Below are positions 15,941 through 24,604 of a stretch of DNA of 64,000 nt, one piece after another; positions within the stretch are counted from its first letter, which is position 1, and every line of letters begins with the position of its first letter. Both the position numbers and the translations under genes were made by a program. The notes under the pieces were generated by a model that worked only from the letters and a program-made list of their open reading frames with translations, was not told the DNA's origin and ran no database searches. Source of the DNA: DAOPJM01 sp964490325 (GTDB lineage Bacteria; Bacillota; Clostridia; Christensenellales; CAG-138); NCBI GenBank assembly GCA_964490325.1, contig CAZBBX010000008.1, positions 3,472 to 67,471 of the forward strand. Reading direction: 5' to 3'.

Positions 15941-17065
15941 TCATCTTAGGAAGCTGAGTTCTTTATAGTTTTTTACGCGAACCCGCAGCCTTGCGTACAC
16001 GGCGTTCCATTCCTCCTCGTCCTTGGCGGCCTCCACAGGCACGACCACGGCGGCGTTGGACAGCGTGTACAGCATCAGGCGGGTCTTTGTCTTGATCATG
16101 TCGCAGATCTGGGCGATGGGGACGACCAAGCTGTTATCCCCGTTTGCATACACCAGCTCGCTTGCGGTGATGTACAGATCCGCGCCGCCCTCCTCCACAA
16201 AGGGGATGAGCAGCTTTGCATCCCGCTCCACCGTGTGCCGAAGAGCGGGGGAAAAATTGATTAGGTGGGAAAGGTTCAGCACGAGTGCAAGGGCTGCGGC
16301 GATGCCCAGATGTAACAGCGAGTAGTCCATGACGACCCACACGACAAGCGCCGCCGTGAGCGCCGCCTTAATGAGCATCGCGCCCTTCCAAAATCGTGCC
16401 GTCAGGTACTTGAGACGATAGGCGCGGACCTGATCCAAGCAGCAGTCGGGCTTTGTGTAGCGCAGGTGCAGCAGGTATTCCGCCTCCTTGGGGATGGGAG
16501 AATCCGCCGTGGTCTCGCCGTGAAAGACGTCGGGAGCGCGCTTGGGGACGTCGCTTTCCGCCAAGGCCTGCATCAGCTCGCTGCGCTGACTTGACGTAAA
16601 GGTGTCAAGGGGAAGGATCAGCTTGGCCTCGCCGTCAAAGAGCAGCAGGAAGGCGCGCTTATACTCCGCCGTGCGGGTGAAGCTCGTCAGCGGAAAGCAC
16701 AGGCTCTCGCTGCCGAAGCTGTCGGTCAAAACGCCGTCCTCTATTCGGAGGGTATGCTCGCCGTGGTAGGCGGGGGACAGCTTACCTGTGGCGGTGAGCC
16801 GCTTGTAGAGCGTCTTGGCGCGATAGCCTACGGTGCATCTTCTGAAGACCTGCATGGCGCAGATCGCCAAGGACAGCCCCAAGAGGATCCCGCGCTGCGC
16901 TGCGGGGATGGCGCCGCTCAAGCAGAGGTACAGGCACAGGCCGAACTGGACGACCGTGCAGGCAAAGAGGCAAACGAGGCTCAACGCCTGCTTGCCCTTC
17001 TGCCGCAGCCGATACTCCAGATAGTCGATATACGCCTCTTCGGATACGCGATACTTCTGTTGCAA
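15941..17065 (-). CDS. Membrane protein with two YcxB-like halves
   Basis: The 374-residue protein has the same layout twice: a short polar stretch, two transmembrane helices (about 28-65 and about 228-268), then a beta-rich segment resembling the YcxB-like C-terminal domain (TLRIEDGVLTDSF in the first half, LYITASELVYANGD in the second). The start is TTG at 17065, preceded by GGAGGAAGC. No catalytic motif is seen. Its place inside a catabolic operon after tctA is unusual and its function is unknown. Confidence 0.65.
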   Translation of the reverse strand: MQQKYRVSEEAYIDYLEYRLRQKGKQALSLVCLFACTVVQFGLCLYLCLSGAIPAAQRGILLGLSLAICAMQVFRRCTVGYRAKTLYKRLTATGKLSPAYHGEHTLRIEDGVLTDSFGSESLCFPLTSFTRTAEYKRAFLLLFDGEAKLILPLDTFTSSQRSELMQALAESDVPKRAPDVFHGETTADSPIPKEAEYLLHLRYTKPDCCLDQVRAYRLKYLTARFWKGAMLIKAALTAALVVWVVMDYSLLHLGIAAALALVLNLSHLINFSPALRHTVERDAKLLIPFVEEGGADLYITASELVYANGDNSLVVPIAQICDMIKTKTRLMLYTLSNAAVVVPVEAAKDEEEWNAVYARLRVRVKNYKELSFLR

Positions 17066-17119
17066 GCTTCCTCCGTTTGGGGGACGCCGTCAGACGCCCC
17101 CGTACCGTATTTTACGTTT

Positions 17120-18631
17120 CTACTTTTTCCTTCCCACTGCCGGAGCGCCCGATGCACGGTTGGAGCGCGCTATAAGGCGCGGCGCCAGAATAAGGGACAG
17201 CACCGCCAGCACAAGGAAGATGATGCAGATGGGACTTTTAAGGAAGGGGACAAAGCTGCCCTGCGTCGTTTGCAAAGCGATGCGCAGATAGCTTTCGCAG
17301 TCGTCTCCCAGGATAAAGCCCAGTATCAGCGGCGTGAGCGGCATGTCGATCTTTGTGAAGAAGTAGCCCAAAGCGCCGAAGAACAGCAGGCTCCACGAAT
17401 CGAACAGGCGGTTGTTCAAGCTGAACGCGCCCACGATGGCAAGCACCATGACCACCGAAAGCAGAATGTTCTTGGGAACATACAATAGCTTTACGAACGC
17501 CCGAATGAAGAAGTACTCCACGATCAGGGTGATGAGGTTGGCGATGACCAGCGCCGCAAACAGCGCGTACGCCACGTCCACATGCTTGGTCATGAACAGC
17601 GGCCCGATGGACAAGCCCTTGAGCATCAAAGCGCCGATGAACACCGCCGAGAAGCCGTCGCCGGGGATGCCCAGCGTCAGCATGGGGATCAGAGCGCCGC
17701 CCACGGACGCGTTGTTGGCTGTCTCGGAGGCGACAACGCCGCCGATGTAACCCGTGCCGAACTTTTCGGGCGTCTTGGACATGTTCTTTGCCGCCATGTA
17801 GGAAAGGATGTTGGACGTCCCGCCGCCGATGCCGGGCAAAATGCCGATGAGCGTTCCGATGACGGAGGAGCGCAGGGCGTTGGGAAGCTGTCCGACAAAT
17901 TCCTTGCCGGAGAAGCCCAAGCCCTTGATCTTGTAGTTGCGCGTGACCTGCGTTGCCTTGCCCACCGTGCTGGACTTGATCAGCTCCGTGATGGCATAAG
18001 CGCCGATGAGGGCGGGGATCATGTTGAAGCCGTTGTTCAGTTCGGTGATTCCCATGGTAAGGCGCATGGTGCCATCTACCGTGGACACGCCCACAAGCGA
18101 CAGAGAAAAGCCTACAAAAGCAGAGATCAGGCCTTTCCAAACGGATTTTCCGCACAGACCCGAAATAAGCGTCAGCGCGAAAAAGATGATGCAAAACAGC
18201 TCCTTGTTGGTAAACTTGAGAGCAAGTCTGCCGAGCGGCTCCGCAATGAGAAACAAGGCGATAAAGCTGATACAGCCGCCGATGAACGAGAAGAAGATGC
18301 CCGTGCCCAGCGCCTTGCCCGCTTGGCCGTTCATCGCCATGGGATAGCCGTCGTAAGAGGTGGCTATACTGGCAGGCGTGCCGGGTACGTTCAAAAGGAT
18401 GGCGGAGATCAGACCTCCCGAGGTGCCGCCGATGTATACGCCGACCACCAAGCAGACGCCCGCGATCGTGGGAAGCGCATAAATGAGGGTCAGGCACAGA
18501 GTGATGGCGGTCGTTCCAGTAAGACCGGGGATGCAGCCAAAAGCAATGCCAAGCACGACGCCCACCAGCATCCAAAGCAGGCAAGACCAGTTGAGCACCG
18601 AGCTAAAGCCTACAGCAAAATTTTCCAGCAC
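17120..18631 (-). CDS. tctA: Tripartite tricarboxylate transporter large permease, TctA family
   Basis: The 503-residue polytopic membrane protein is of the TctA family, with about 12 hydrophobic segments. It has the conserved GCIPGLTGTTAI region near residues 33-44 and the related GILPGIGGGTSN region near 270, the two family repeats. It forms the transport channel with TctB and receives solute from TctC. The start is GTG at 18631 with GGGGGGAA upstream; tctB ends 12 bases before. The substrate is probably a carboxylate handled by the adjacent catabolic genes rather than necessarily citrate. Confidence 0.93.
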   Translation of the reverse strand: MLENFAVGFSSVLNWSCLLWMLVGVVLGIAFGCIPGLTGTTAITLCLTLIYALPTIAGVCLVVGVYIGGTSGGLISAILLNVPGTPASIATSYDGYPMAMNGQAGKALGTGIFFSFIGGCISFIALFLIAEPLGRLALKFTNKELFCIIFFALTLISGLCGKSVWKGLISAFVGFSLSLVGVSTVDGTMRLTMGITELNNGFNMIPALIGAYAITELIKSSTVGKATQVTRNYKIKGLGFSGKEFVGQLPNALRSSVIGTLIGILPGIGGGTSNILSYMAAKNMSKTPEKFGTGYIGGVVASETANNASVGGALIPMLTLGIPGDGFSAVFIGALMLKGLSIGPLFMTKHVDVAYALFAALVIANLITLIVEYFFIRAFVKLLYVPKNILLSVVMVLAIVGAFSLNNRLFDSWSLLFFGALGYFFTKIDMPLTPLILGFILGDDCESYLRIALQTTQGSFVPFLKSPICIIFLVLAVLSLILAPRLIARSNRASGAPAVGRKK

Positions 18632-18643
18632 GACCGTTCCCCC

Positions 18644-19315
18644 CTAAAAGCGCCAGTGATTCACAGGCAGGCTGAGGTTGAACCCCTTGGCGAACGCGAA
18701 AAAGATGAGCACCGCGATGACCACGGAAAGTCCAAAGTAAAACAGCAGATTCTTCCAGCCGCGTTTGTTGGACAGCAGGGTGATCTGCGCAAACAGGTAC
18801 AGCACGGTGCTGATCGTAAAGCCGAAGCAGGGCATGATCAGCAGGTACAAAAAGATGAGGCCAAAGGTCAGATAGGGGGTGGCCTTGTGCAGGAAGGCTA
18901 AAAAGCGCGCTTTCTTGCCGTCCGCAGCTTCTTCCGTCTGCGCGCAGGCTGCGTTCTCGGCTGCCTGCTCCGTTTCCTCCGCTTCGGCGGTCTCGCTCAG
19001 GGTCTCTGCCACGACTTCGCCGATGCTCTCCTTGACGCCCTGCGCTGCGGAGCTTTCCGCAGCAGCGGCGTTTGCGTTTGTTTCGGCTGCAGCTTTAACC
19101 GCTGCCGCCTTGTCTTTCTTGTCCCGCACAAGCGCTTGAATGATGACGATCGAACCGCAAAGCGCCAAGAGACCTGCCAGTACACGCGGCACGAACGCGG
19201 GTTGGAACAAATTATCCGTATAGCTGGTCATACTGAACGAGCAGGCGACCAGCCATATTGCCACAGCCCAGCCTACCATGCCCGAGATCAGATTTTGCCA
19301 TTTTGTAGATAACAT
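18644..19315 (-). CDS. tctB: Tripartite tricarboxylate transporter small permease, TctB family, with long loop
   Basis: The 223-residue protein has four transmembrane segments, two at about 8-62 and two at about 145-215. Between the pairs lies an extra Ala/Glu-rich charged loop of about 75 residues (about 65-138) that makes it longer than the usual 140-170 residues. The reading frame through the loop is open and the flanking helices are intact, so it is not a frameshift artefact. It lies between tctA and tctC in the usual CBA order. Confidence 0.85.
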   Translation of the reverse strand: MLSTKWQNLISGMVGWAVAIWLVACSFSMTSYTDNLFQPAFVPRVLAGLLALCGSIVIIQALVRDKKDKAAAVKAAAETNANAAAAESSAAQGVKESIGEVVAETLSETAEAEETEQAAENAACAQTEEAADGKKARFLAFLHKATPYLTFGLIFLYLLIMPCFGFTISTVLYLFAQITLLSNKRGWKNLLFYFGLSVVIAVLIFFAFAKGFNLSLPVNHWRF

Positions 19316-19397
19316 CTTCGCTCACTCCTTGCGTATGGATCGCGAGCCGCCGCCATTATATGCGACGGCTCGCTGCCAACTGCAATACTTTGTGGAA

Positions 19398-20393
19398 TTA
19401 CGCCTCGTAATAGGCGCAGAGCTTCTCGTATTCCTTCTCCCACTGGTGCATCCACTCCAGTGCTTCGTCGCCGATCTTGCAGACGGGGGAGTAGAAGTAG
19501 CTCTCCAGCGAGGTGGTGAAGTTCGCGTTCTCGATGGCCTGCGGCAGGCTGTCATACAGGATCTGCATGACGTCGTCGGGCGTGCCTTCGGGTGCAAGCA
19601 GGAAGAACATCTTGTACAGGTTGATGTCCTCGATGCCGCAGGCGTCCTTCAGGGACGGGATGGTGTAGCCCGCATGTGCGGACAGCGCGGTGTTCTCGGT
19701 GCTGGAAAGGACCGCTATGGCGCGGAAGTCGCCGCTCTCAATGTATTCGGCACTGGCGCCGTAAGCGCCCATGTTCACGTCAACTTCGCCTGCCAGCAGA
19801 GCCGTCACGCGCTTGCCGCCGCCGCCAAGGGAGACGGGGTTGACGTCGATGTCCAGATCATGCTCGAGCTTGAGGATGGTCATGTGCAGGTTGCCGCCCG
19901 CCTCGGTGGCGAAGTTCAGCTTGCCGGGGTTCGCCTTAGCGTAGTCGATGATGTCCTGCATGGTGTAGAAGTTGGAATCCGCACGAACAAAGATGGTGTC
20001 CGTGGTGCCCTCGCAGCAGACGCCCACGACCTTAAAGGCTTCGTCCCATGCCTTTTCGGTGCGGCCCAAGAGGGTCTGATAGATCATGTCGGTCTGATAC
20101 CACATGAGGGTATAACCGTCGGGATTGGCGTTGTACATGTAGGACAGAGCAACCGTGCCCGTCCCGCCTGTTACATTGTTAACGGTAACGCTCTTTCCCC
20201 AGACCTCGCTCAGAGCTGCCGCCATGCCTCTTGCCGTGGTGTCGGTGTCGCCGCCGCTGCCGAACGGGCATACGATGGTGACAGAGTACTCGGGATACGT
20301 CGCGCCCTCTGCGCCCTTGTCGTCCTCAGTCGCACAGGCCGCCAAAGCGATCAGCAGCGCCAAGGCCAAAACGATTGCAACTATCCTCTTCAT
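19398..20393 (-). CDS. tctC: Tripartite tricarboxylate transporter substrate-binding lipoprotein, TctC/Bug family
   Basis: The 331-residue solute-binding protein has a lipoprotein signal ending LIALAAC, with lipidation Cys at about 20. The Bug-family sequence follows: VCPFGSGGDTDTTARG near 41-56, NVTGGTGTVAL near 73-83, and the ligand-site GGGGKRVTALLAGEVDV. It captures a carboxylate outside the membrane for TctAB. It is the first gene of the operon, with GGAGGAG before the ATG and an approximately 200-base leader that contains an ATCGAT operator. Confidence 0.93.
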   Translation of the reverse strand: MKRIVAIVLALALLIALAACATEDDKGAEGATYPEYSVTIVCPFGSGGDTDTTARGMAAALSEVWGKSVTVNNVTGGTGTVALSYMYNANPDGYTLMWYQTDMIYQTLLGRTEKAWDEAFKVVGVCCEGTTDTIFVRADSNFYTMQDIIDYAKANPGKLNFATEAGGNLHMTILKLEHDLDIDVNPVSLGGGGKRVTALLAGEVDVNMGAYGASAEYIESGDFRAIAVLSSTENTALSAHAGYTIPSLKDACGIEDINLYKMFFLLAPEGTPDDVMQILYDSLPQAIENANFTTSLESYFYSPVCKIGDEALEWMHQWEKEYEKLCAYYEA

Positions 20394-20456
20394 TGCTTCT
20401 TACTCCTCCGTGTCTTTTTTTGTGTATTCAAAACCCTTTGGGTTTCGTCCCTTTAT

Positions 20457-20470
20457 GTTAATCGATTTAC
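20457..20470. promoter_or_regulatory. ATCGAT-type operator O1
   Basis: GTTAATCGATTTAC is a near-perfect palindrome with the central CpG typical of LacI-family sites. It lies inside the tctC leader, about 130 bases downstream of the predicted start of transcription. Confidence 0.65.
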
Positions 20471-20583
20471 ACGGGTGTTGCTGTCCCCTCTGTGCAAAAG
20501 CATCGGGGCTGCTTTTTGCTTGTTGCCCTCCGCATACGGTTGCATGAAGTTGCATCCAGCATGCGAAAATGCGTTTCGCTTGT

Positions 20584-20597
20584 GTTTATCGATTACG
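20584..20597. promoter_or_regulatory. ATCGAT-type operator O2
   Basis: GTTTATCGATTACG lies at the predicted transcription start of the tctC promoter, where a bound repressor would block initiation. Confidence 0.65.
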
Positions 20598-20603
20598 TTG
20601 AAA

Positions 20604-20632
20604 ATTATACTATGAATTTTTTCAAATTGCAA
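20604..20632 (-). promoter_or_regulatory. Promoter of the tctCBA catabolic operon
   Basis: On the minus strand TTGCAA (20627-20632), a 17-base spacer and TATAAT (20604-20609). Operators O2 and O3 flank it with centres 62 bases apart. Confidence 0.8.
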
Positions 20633-20645
20633 CACTTATTTTTAC

Positions 20646-20659
20646 AGTAATCGATAAAT
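20646..20659. promoter_or_regulatory. ATCGAT-type operator O3
   Basis: AGTAATCGATAAAT lies upstream of the -35 of the tctC promoter and upstream of the divergent gntR promoter, so it could affect both. Confidence 0.65.
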
Positions 20660-20690
20660 AATCCCATTTTTGAAAAAATATTTTTACCTA

Positions 20691-20719
20691 TTGACAACTT
20701 ATCGCATGAGTGTGATAAT
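20691..20719 (+). promoter_or_regulatory. Promoter of gntR-FAH with an overlapping palindrome
   Basis: TTGACA (20691-20696), a 17-base spacer and GATAAT (20714-20719). The imperfect palindrome TTATCGCA-TGAG-TGTGATAA (20699-20718) fills the spacer and the -10 and is a candidate autoregulatory GntR site. Confidence 0.7.
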
Positions 20720-20775
20720 GTTGATATGCATAGAAATCTGCATAAACGCGGTATTCTGTATGAAGCGGAGGAAGT

Positions 20776-21501
20776 ATGGAAGCGACAAAGCCGATCTCCA
20801 TGCGCGACACAGCGCGAGAACTGATCATCGACTACATCGCTTCCGCCAAGCTGGCGCCGGGGGACAAGCTGCCCAGCGAAGCGGAGATGCAGGAGCAGTT
20901 TGCCGTCAGCCGCGCTTCGCTGCGCGAGGCGCTTAGGATGCTCGAGGGCGCAGGCATCGTGTATGCCAAGCAGGGCGGCGGCGTGTACCTGTCAGAATAC
21001 GACCCGTCCATGCTGCTCGACCGTCTGCAGTACATCACCTTTTGCAAGCAGGACGTTTCCGACCTGTTTGAGGTGCGGCGCTGCGTGGAGCTGTGGTTCA
21101 TTCGGCAGGTGGCGGTGAGCATCGACGAAGTGCAGCTGACAAAGTTAGACGACATCATGAAAAAGATGACCTCCTCCACCTCGGCGCGGGAGAGCCACAA
21201 GATCGACAGCGAGTTTCATATTGCGCTGTACGAAAGCATCCCTAACCGCTTGGTGCAGCGGCTCGTTGCGCTGTACTGGGATATGATGCTCAACTACTAC
21301 CTCCCCCGCGGCATCGACAGCCTGCCTGCGATGAACGTGACGATCCACAGGCGCCTATTGGCGGCGCTGCACCAACACAACGCGGAGCTTGCCTACGCCT
21401 GTATGCTGCTGCATCTGGACGACATCCTTGCTCTGCCCGCCATCGATCAAGCTGCGGATCCAACCGAAATATCGGATCCGCTCGGAAAGAAGGAAATATG
21501 A
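20776..21501 (+). CDS. GntR-family transcriptional regulator (FadR/FCD subfamily)
   Basis: The 241-residue regulator has an N-terminal winged helix (about 10-75) with the GntR signature LAPGDKLPSEAEMQEQFAVS and SLREALRMLE. The C-terminal all-helical effector domain includes the His/Asp-bearing segment SEFHIALYES typical of metal-binding FCD domains. Regulators of this class often sense carboxylates such as gluconate or lactate. It is divergent to tctC and overlaps the FAH gene by four bases. It is a candidate local regulator in addition to the LacI-type protein. Confidence 0.92.
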   Translation: MEATKPISMRDTARELIIDYIASAKLAPGDKLPSEAEMQEQFAVSRASLREALRMLEGAGIVYAKQGGGVYLSEYDPSMLLDRLQYITFCKQDVSDLFEVRRCVELWFIRQVAVSIDEVQLTKLDDIMKKMTSSTSARESHKIDSEFHIALYESIPNRLVQRLVALYWDMMLNYYLPRGIDSLPAMNVTIHRRLLAALHQHNAELAYACMLLHLDDILALPAIDQAADPTEISDPLGKKEI

Positions 21502-22394
21502 AGTTCTATACCTGTTATGACCAAGCGGCGGGCAAGCCCTTTCCCGCCGTGGCGTTTGACGGAGACACGCTCTATCCGCTCCGCCACTTCCTGCCCGATT
21601 GTCCGTCCGTGGCCGCGCTCATCGAAAGCGGGGACGAGGCGCAGCTTGCAGCACTTCAAAGCGCCGACCTTAGCAAGGCAAGCGGCTTCCCGCTTGGCGA
21701 GGCCGAGCTGCTGGCTCCCATCGAGTACCCCCGTCAGGACGTGATCTGCTTGGGCATGAACTATCGTGCGCACGCGGCGGAGGCGGGCAAGTACAAGGAG
21801 GATGCCTTTGGCGGTGAGCGCGTTTGGCCCATCTATTTTTCCAAACGCGTCAACAGAGCCGCCGCGCCCACAAGCGACCTGCCCGACTATGCGGGGCTGG
21901 TGGACAGCCTGGACTATGAGGCGGAGCTGGGCGTTGTCATCGGCAAGACCGCAAAGGGCGTTCGCAGGGAGGACGCCTATAAGTATGTGTTTGGCTACAC
22001 CGTCATCAACGACGTGTCCGCAAGAAATCTGCAAACGCGGCACAAGCAATGGTACCTCGGCAAGAGCTTGGACGGCTTTACGCCCATGGGTCCCTGCATC
22101 GTCACGGCGGACGAGTTTCCCGTCCCGCCTTCACGCAATGTTCGCAGCTTTGTCAACGGCGAGCTGCGGCAGGACAGCAACACGGATCTGATGATCTTTG
22201 ACGTGGCGGAAACCATCGCCGACCTGTCGGCGGGCATGACGCTGCTGCCCGGCACCATCCTTGCCATGGGTACGCCCGCAGGCGTGGGCATGGGCTTTAC
22301 GCCGCCGAAATTCTTGAAGGCGGGGGACAGGGTCTGCTGTCAGATCGACGGCATCGGAAGCCTGACGCAGCGCATCGTCCCTTGGACACGCTGA
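21498..22394 (+). CDS. Fumarylacetoacetate hydrolase (FAH)-family protein
   Basis: The 298-residue protein has a C-terminal FAH fold: CLGMNYRAHAAEAG near 84-97, DYEAELGVVIGK near 140-151 with metal-ligand acidic residues, GYTVINDVSARN, and KSLDGFTPMGP. FAH enzymes hydrolyse or decarboxylate acylpyruvates, or dehydrate keto-deoxy sugar acids. Members near sugar-acid genes include 2,4-diketo-3-deoxy-acid hydrolases, so a diketo-deoxy acid derived from the island is a reasonable guess. It is co-translated with gntR. Confidence 0.9.
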   Translation: MKFYTCYDQAAGKPFPAVAFDGDTLYPLRHFLPDCPSVAALIESGDEAQLAALQSADLSKASGFPLGEAELLAPIEYPRQDVICLGMNYRAHAAEAGKYKEDAFGGERVWPIYFSKRVNRAAAPTSDLPDYAGLVDSLDYEAELGVVIGKTAKGVRREDAYKYVFGYTVINDVSARNLQTRHKQWYLGKSLDGFTPMGPCIVTADEFPVPPSRNVRSFVNGELRQDSNTDLMIFDVAETIADLSAGMTLLPGTILAMGTPAGVGMGFTPPKFLKAGDRVCCQIDGIGSLTQRIVPWTR

Positions 22395-22416
22395 GAGCAC
22401 CGCACGGAAGCTAAAG

Positions 22417-22443
22417 AACCGCCGAGCAGTTCGGCGGTTTTTT
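22417..22443 (+). terminator. Terminator after gntR-FAH
   Basis: AACCGCCGA (22417-22425), loop GCAGT, TCGGCGGTT (22431-22439), then a T-run. Confidence 0.9.
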
Positions 22444-22523
22444 CTGTCCCGTTTTTCCTTGTTAAGAGGTAGGAAAATCCCAAAGCGGCAGACCCATAAA
22501 AAGAAAAGTTTTAGCGCAAAGTC

Positions 22524-22560
22524 AGACGCGGGATCGATCCATTTGGATCGACCCCGCGTC
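22524..22560. other. Strong 16-bp inverted repeat in the convergent gap
   Basis: GACGCGGGATCGATCC and GGATCGACCCCGCGTC, separated by ATTT, pair with a single mismatch. It lies between the ends of the convergent FAH and DapA-like genes, so it may act as a rho-independent barrier or mRNA 3' stabiliser, although the flanking T-runs are poor. Nothing else is evident in 22444-22624. Confidence 0.6.
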
Positions 22561-22624
22561 CTTTGCCGAGCAAGAGAAGGGAAGGAATGCTCGATGAGTA
22601 GGCTTTTCTGCTGTGCCGCGTGCG

Positions 22625-23536
22625 TCAGAACAGGTACTCGTTTGCTTCTGCCAGGAAAGTGTCGATGTCCCGCTTGTCGCGTTCCGTAAGGAAGTAGCGC
22701 GGCCGCCGCGTTGTGCTGCTCTTGAGGATGCCCCTGCGGCGCAGGATCTCCTTTTCGACGTTGACCAGCACCTCAGGCGTCGCCATCCACACGGGAAGAT
22801 ATTTCTCGTAGATGGCATGGATCTTTTCCGCCTTGTCGCGTTCGCCCGCTTGAAAGGCTTCGTACTCGGCGACATACAGCTCCGTAAAGGAGCAGCCCGG
22901 CATGACGCCGCGCACGCCGATGGCATACTGATCCAAGATGTCCATACCGGCATAGCCGCCAAGAATGCAAAGCGAGCTTTCCTGCTGCAGGAGGGTAGAA
23001 AGAAAGGGCTTGGGCGGCTTGTATTCGATCTTGAACGCGGTATTCGCGTGCGTTTTTGCCATGGCGATCAGCTCGTCGTTTTCGATGCGGTAGCCCGTCA
23101 CCTGCGGCGCGTATTGCAGCAGCACGGGGATGTCCACCGCCTCCAGCACGCTCATCATGTGATGGCGCACCTCCGAGGCGGCGGGGTTGAGGAAGGAGGG
23201 AGGCAGGAGCATCAGCGAATCTGCTCCCGCCTTCTCAAAGCGCTTGGCGCGGCGAACCGCTACCTCCGTGCTGTGATGCGTGACGGAGGTCAGACTGTGC
23301 GCGGGGCTGTCCTTCACGACGGAGAGGAAGATGTCCGTCAGTTTGTCCTGCTCGCAGTCCTCTAACTTGTAGTATTCGCTGACGATCGCCCAAAGTCCCA
23401 CGCCCTGCGCGCCAGAACGGTTCGCAAGGTATTCGACCAGCTTTTCGAACTGTGGATAGTCCACATCGCCGCTGTCCGTAAAGGGAACGAAGGCAAGGGT
23501 GTATACGCCCTTGATGATGTCTGTTACGCGCTGCAT
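22625..23536 (-). CDS. Dihydrodipicolinate synthase-family aldolase (copy 2)
   Basis: The 303-residue DapA/NanA-type TIM barrel has the Schiff-base lysine in AFKIEYKPP and the tyrosine in LLQYAPQ. It differs from true DapA in the substrate loop (GLWAIVSEYYKL near residues 45-56 instead of GTTGE), so it is more likely a catabolic pyruvate aldolase or dehydratase. The start at 23536 follows GGAGGAG. It is the last gene of the minus-strand aldolase operon, 13 bases downstream of a Dabb gene. Confidence 0.85.
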   Translation of the reverse strand: MQRVTDIIKGVYTLAFVPFTDSGDVDYPQFEKLVEYLANRSGAQGVGLWAIVSEYYKLEDCEQDKLTDIFLSVVKDSPAHSLTSVTHHSTEVAVRRAKRFEKAGADSLMLLPPSFLNPAASEVRHHMMSVLEAVDIPVLLQYAPQVTGYRIENDELIAMAKTHANTAFKIEYKPPKPFLSTLLQQESSLCILGGYAGMDILDQYAIGVRGVMPGCSFTELYVAEYEAFQAGERDKAEKIHAIYEKYLPVWMATPEVLVNVEKEILRRRGILKSSTTRRPRYFLTERDKRDIDTFLAEANEYLF

Positions 23537-23549
23537 AGGCTCCTCCAAG

Positions 23550-23864
23550 TCAGATCTCGTAGTCTACGACCGCCTTGCATTCGCGGATGCGTGCCACGAA
23601 CTCGCGGTCGGAAGGGTCGTGATGCGCGTCGGAGCGCTGCATGCGCTCCAAAGCGTCCCGATCGGCAAAGTCCATGACGACCACAAAGTCGTAAAAGTCC
23701 TTGCCCTGCTTGATGGCGGGATAGACGGTGAGCGCCTCGATCTCGGGGATGCGTGCCTGCATGGCACGAAAGCGTTTCGTCTGCTCCGCGATTACGGCGT
23801 CCAGCGCTTCCTTTGTGGGCTTGACTTCGTCCTTGAGCTTCCACATGACAAGATGTTTGATCAT
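23550..23864 (-). CDS. Dabb-family (stress-responsive A/B barrel) protein, second copy
   Basis: The 104-residue protein starts MIKHLVMWKLKDE and contains DFYDFVVVMDFADRDAL, matching the same fold as the 15613-15921 protein but clearly diverged. The ATG at 23864 is supported by GAGGAGT. It sits between an RraA-type aldolase gene (four-base gap) and a DapA-like gene. Its function is unknown; the presence of one copy in each of two catabolic operons suggests a step in the pathway such as isomerisation. Confidence 0.82.
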   Translation of the reverse strand: MIKHLVMWKLKDEVKPTKEALDAVIAEQTKRFRAMQARIPEIEALTVYPAIKQGKDFYDFVVVMDFADRDALERMQRSDAHHDPSDREFVARIRECKAVVDYEI

Positions 23865-23868
23865 AGCT

Positions 23869-24564
23869 TTACTCCTCGTCCCAAGCCTTGTCGATGAACT
23901 CGAAATTCTTGTCCTTAAAGAATTCCGCGACCCAGCTGCGATCCAGCGTACCATCTAAGGTACGGCGCATCTTTTCCAGATCCTTGAGGGCGAACGCGTC
24001 CACCTTGTCGGCGATCTCCGCCGCGTCCTTGGGACGGATGACGACGATGCCGTCCTCATCCCCGCGGATGATGTCGCCGGGGAAGACCACTACGCCGCCG
24101 ATGGACACGGGGATGTTGATGCCGCCCGAATTTGCCGCCTTATAGGCGTTGGACTGGACGGATCTGCCGTAGACGGGAAAGTCCGTATAGCTTCTTGCCG
24201 CGCCGCTGTCGCGGATGGCACCGTCCACTACGAAGCCCTTGATGCCGCGCTTGCGCGCCAGAAGCATCATGCCCTCGCCGCAAAGTCCGCGTTCGGTGCA
24301 GCCGTTGGCGTCAACGACGATGACGTCGCCTTCCTTGGCCATATCCAACGCCAGATGGAACAGCATCCCCTCGCCCACGGGGGCCTTGACCGTGAAGGCC
24401 GTCCCGATGAGGGAGGAATCGTTGAAGGCGTGTATCGCGGAGTTGACGCAGGCGGTCCCGCCCAGAACATCGTCGATGTTGGCGACGGGCTTGTCCTTAA
24501 AGCGCTCCACGAGCTTGGGATCGGGTCTGACGATCTTGGTATAGATCCTGTAACCGGCACTCAT
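23869..24564 (-). CDS. RraA/HMG-aldolase-family protein (copy 3)
   Basis: The 231-residue protein belongs to the RraA / 4-hydroxy-4-methyl-2-oxoglutarate aldolase family. The catalytic Arg-Asp pair is present in VVDGAIRDSG, followed by FPVYGRSVQ and the metal-region GDIIRGDEDGIVVI. Because the Arg-Asp pair is present it may be a real aldolase (cleaving tertiary hydroxy-keto acids to pyruvate, or decarboxylating oxaloacetate) rather than an RNase E inhibitor. It is the third of three paralogues in one operon. GAGGTG precedes the ATG. Confidence 0.87.
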   Translation of the reverse strand: MSAGYRIYTKIVRPDPKLVERFKDKPVANIDDVLGGTACVNSAIHAFNDSSLIGTAFTVKAPVGEGMLFHLALDMAKEGDVIVVDANGCTERGLCGEGMMLLARKRGIKGFVVDGAIRDSGAARSYTDFPVYGRSVQSNAYKAANSGGINIPVSIGGVVVFPGDIIRGDEDGIVVIRPKDAAEIADKVDAFALKDLEKMRRTLDGTLDRSWVAEFFKDKNFEFIDKAWDEE

Positions 24565-24604
24565 ACCTATTTCACCTCGTCTTTCAATAGGGAATGTTCT
24601 TTAA

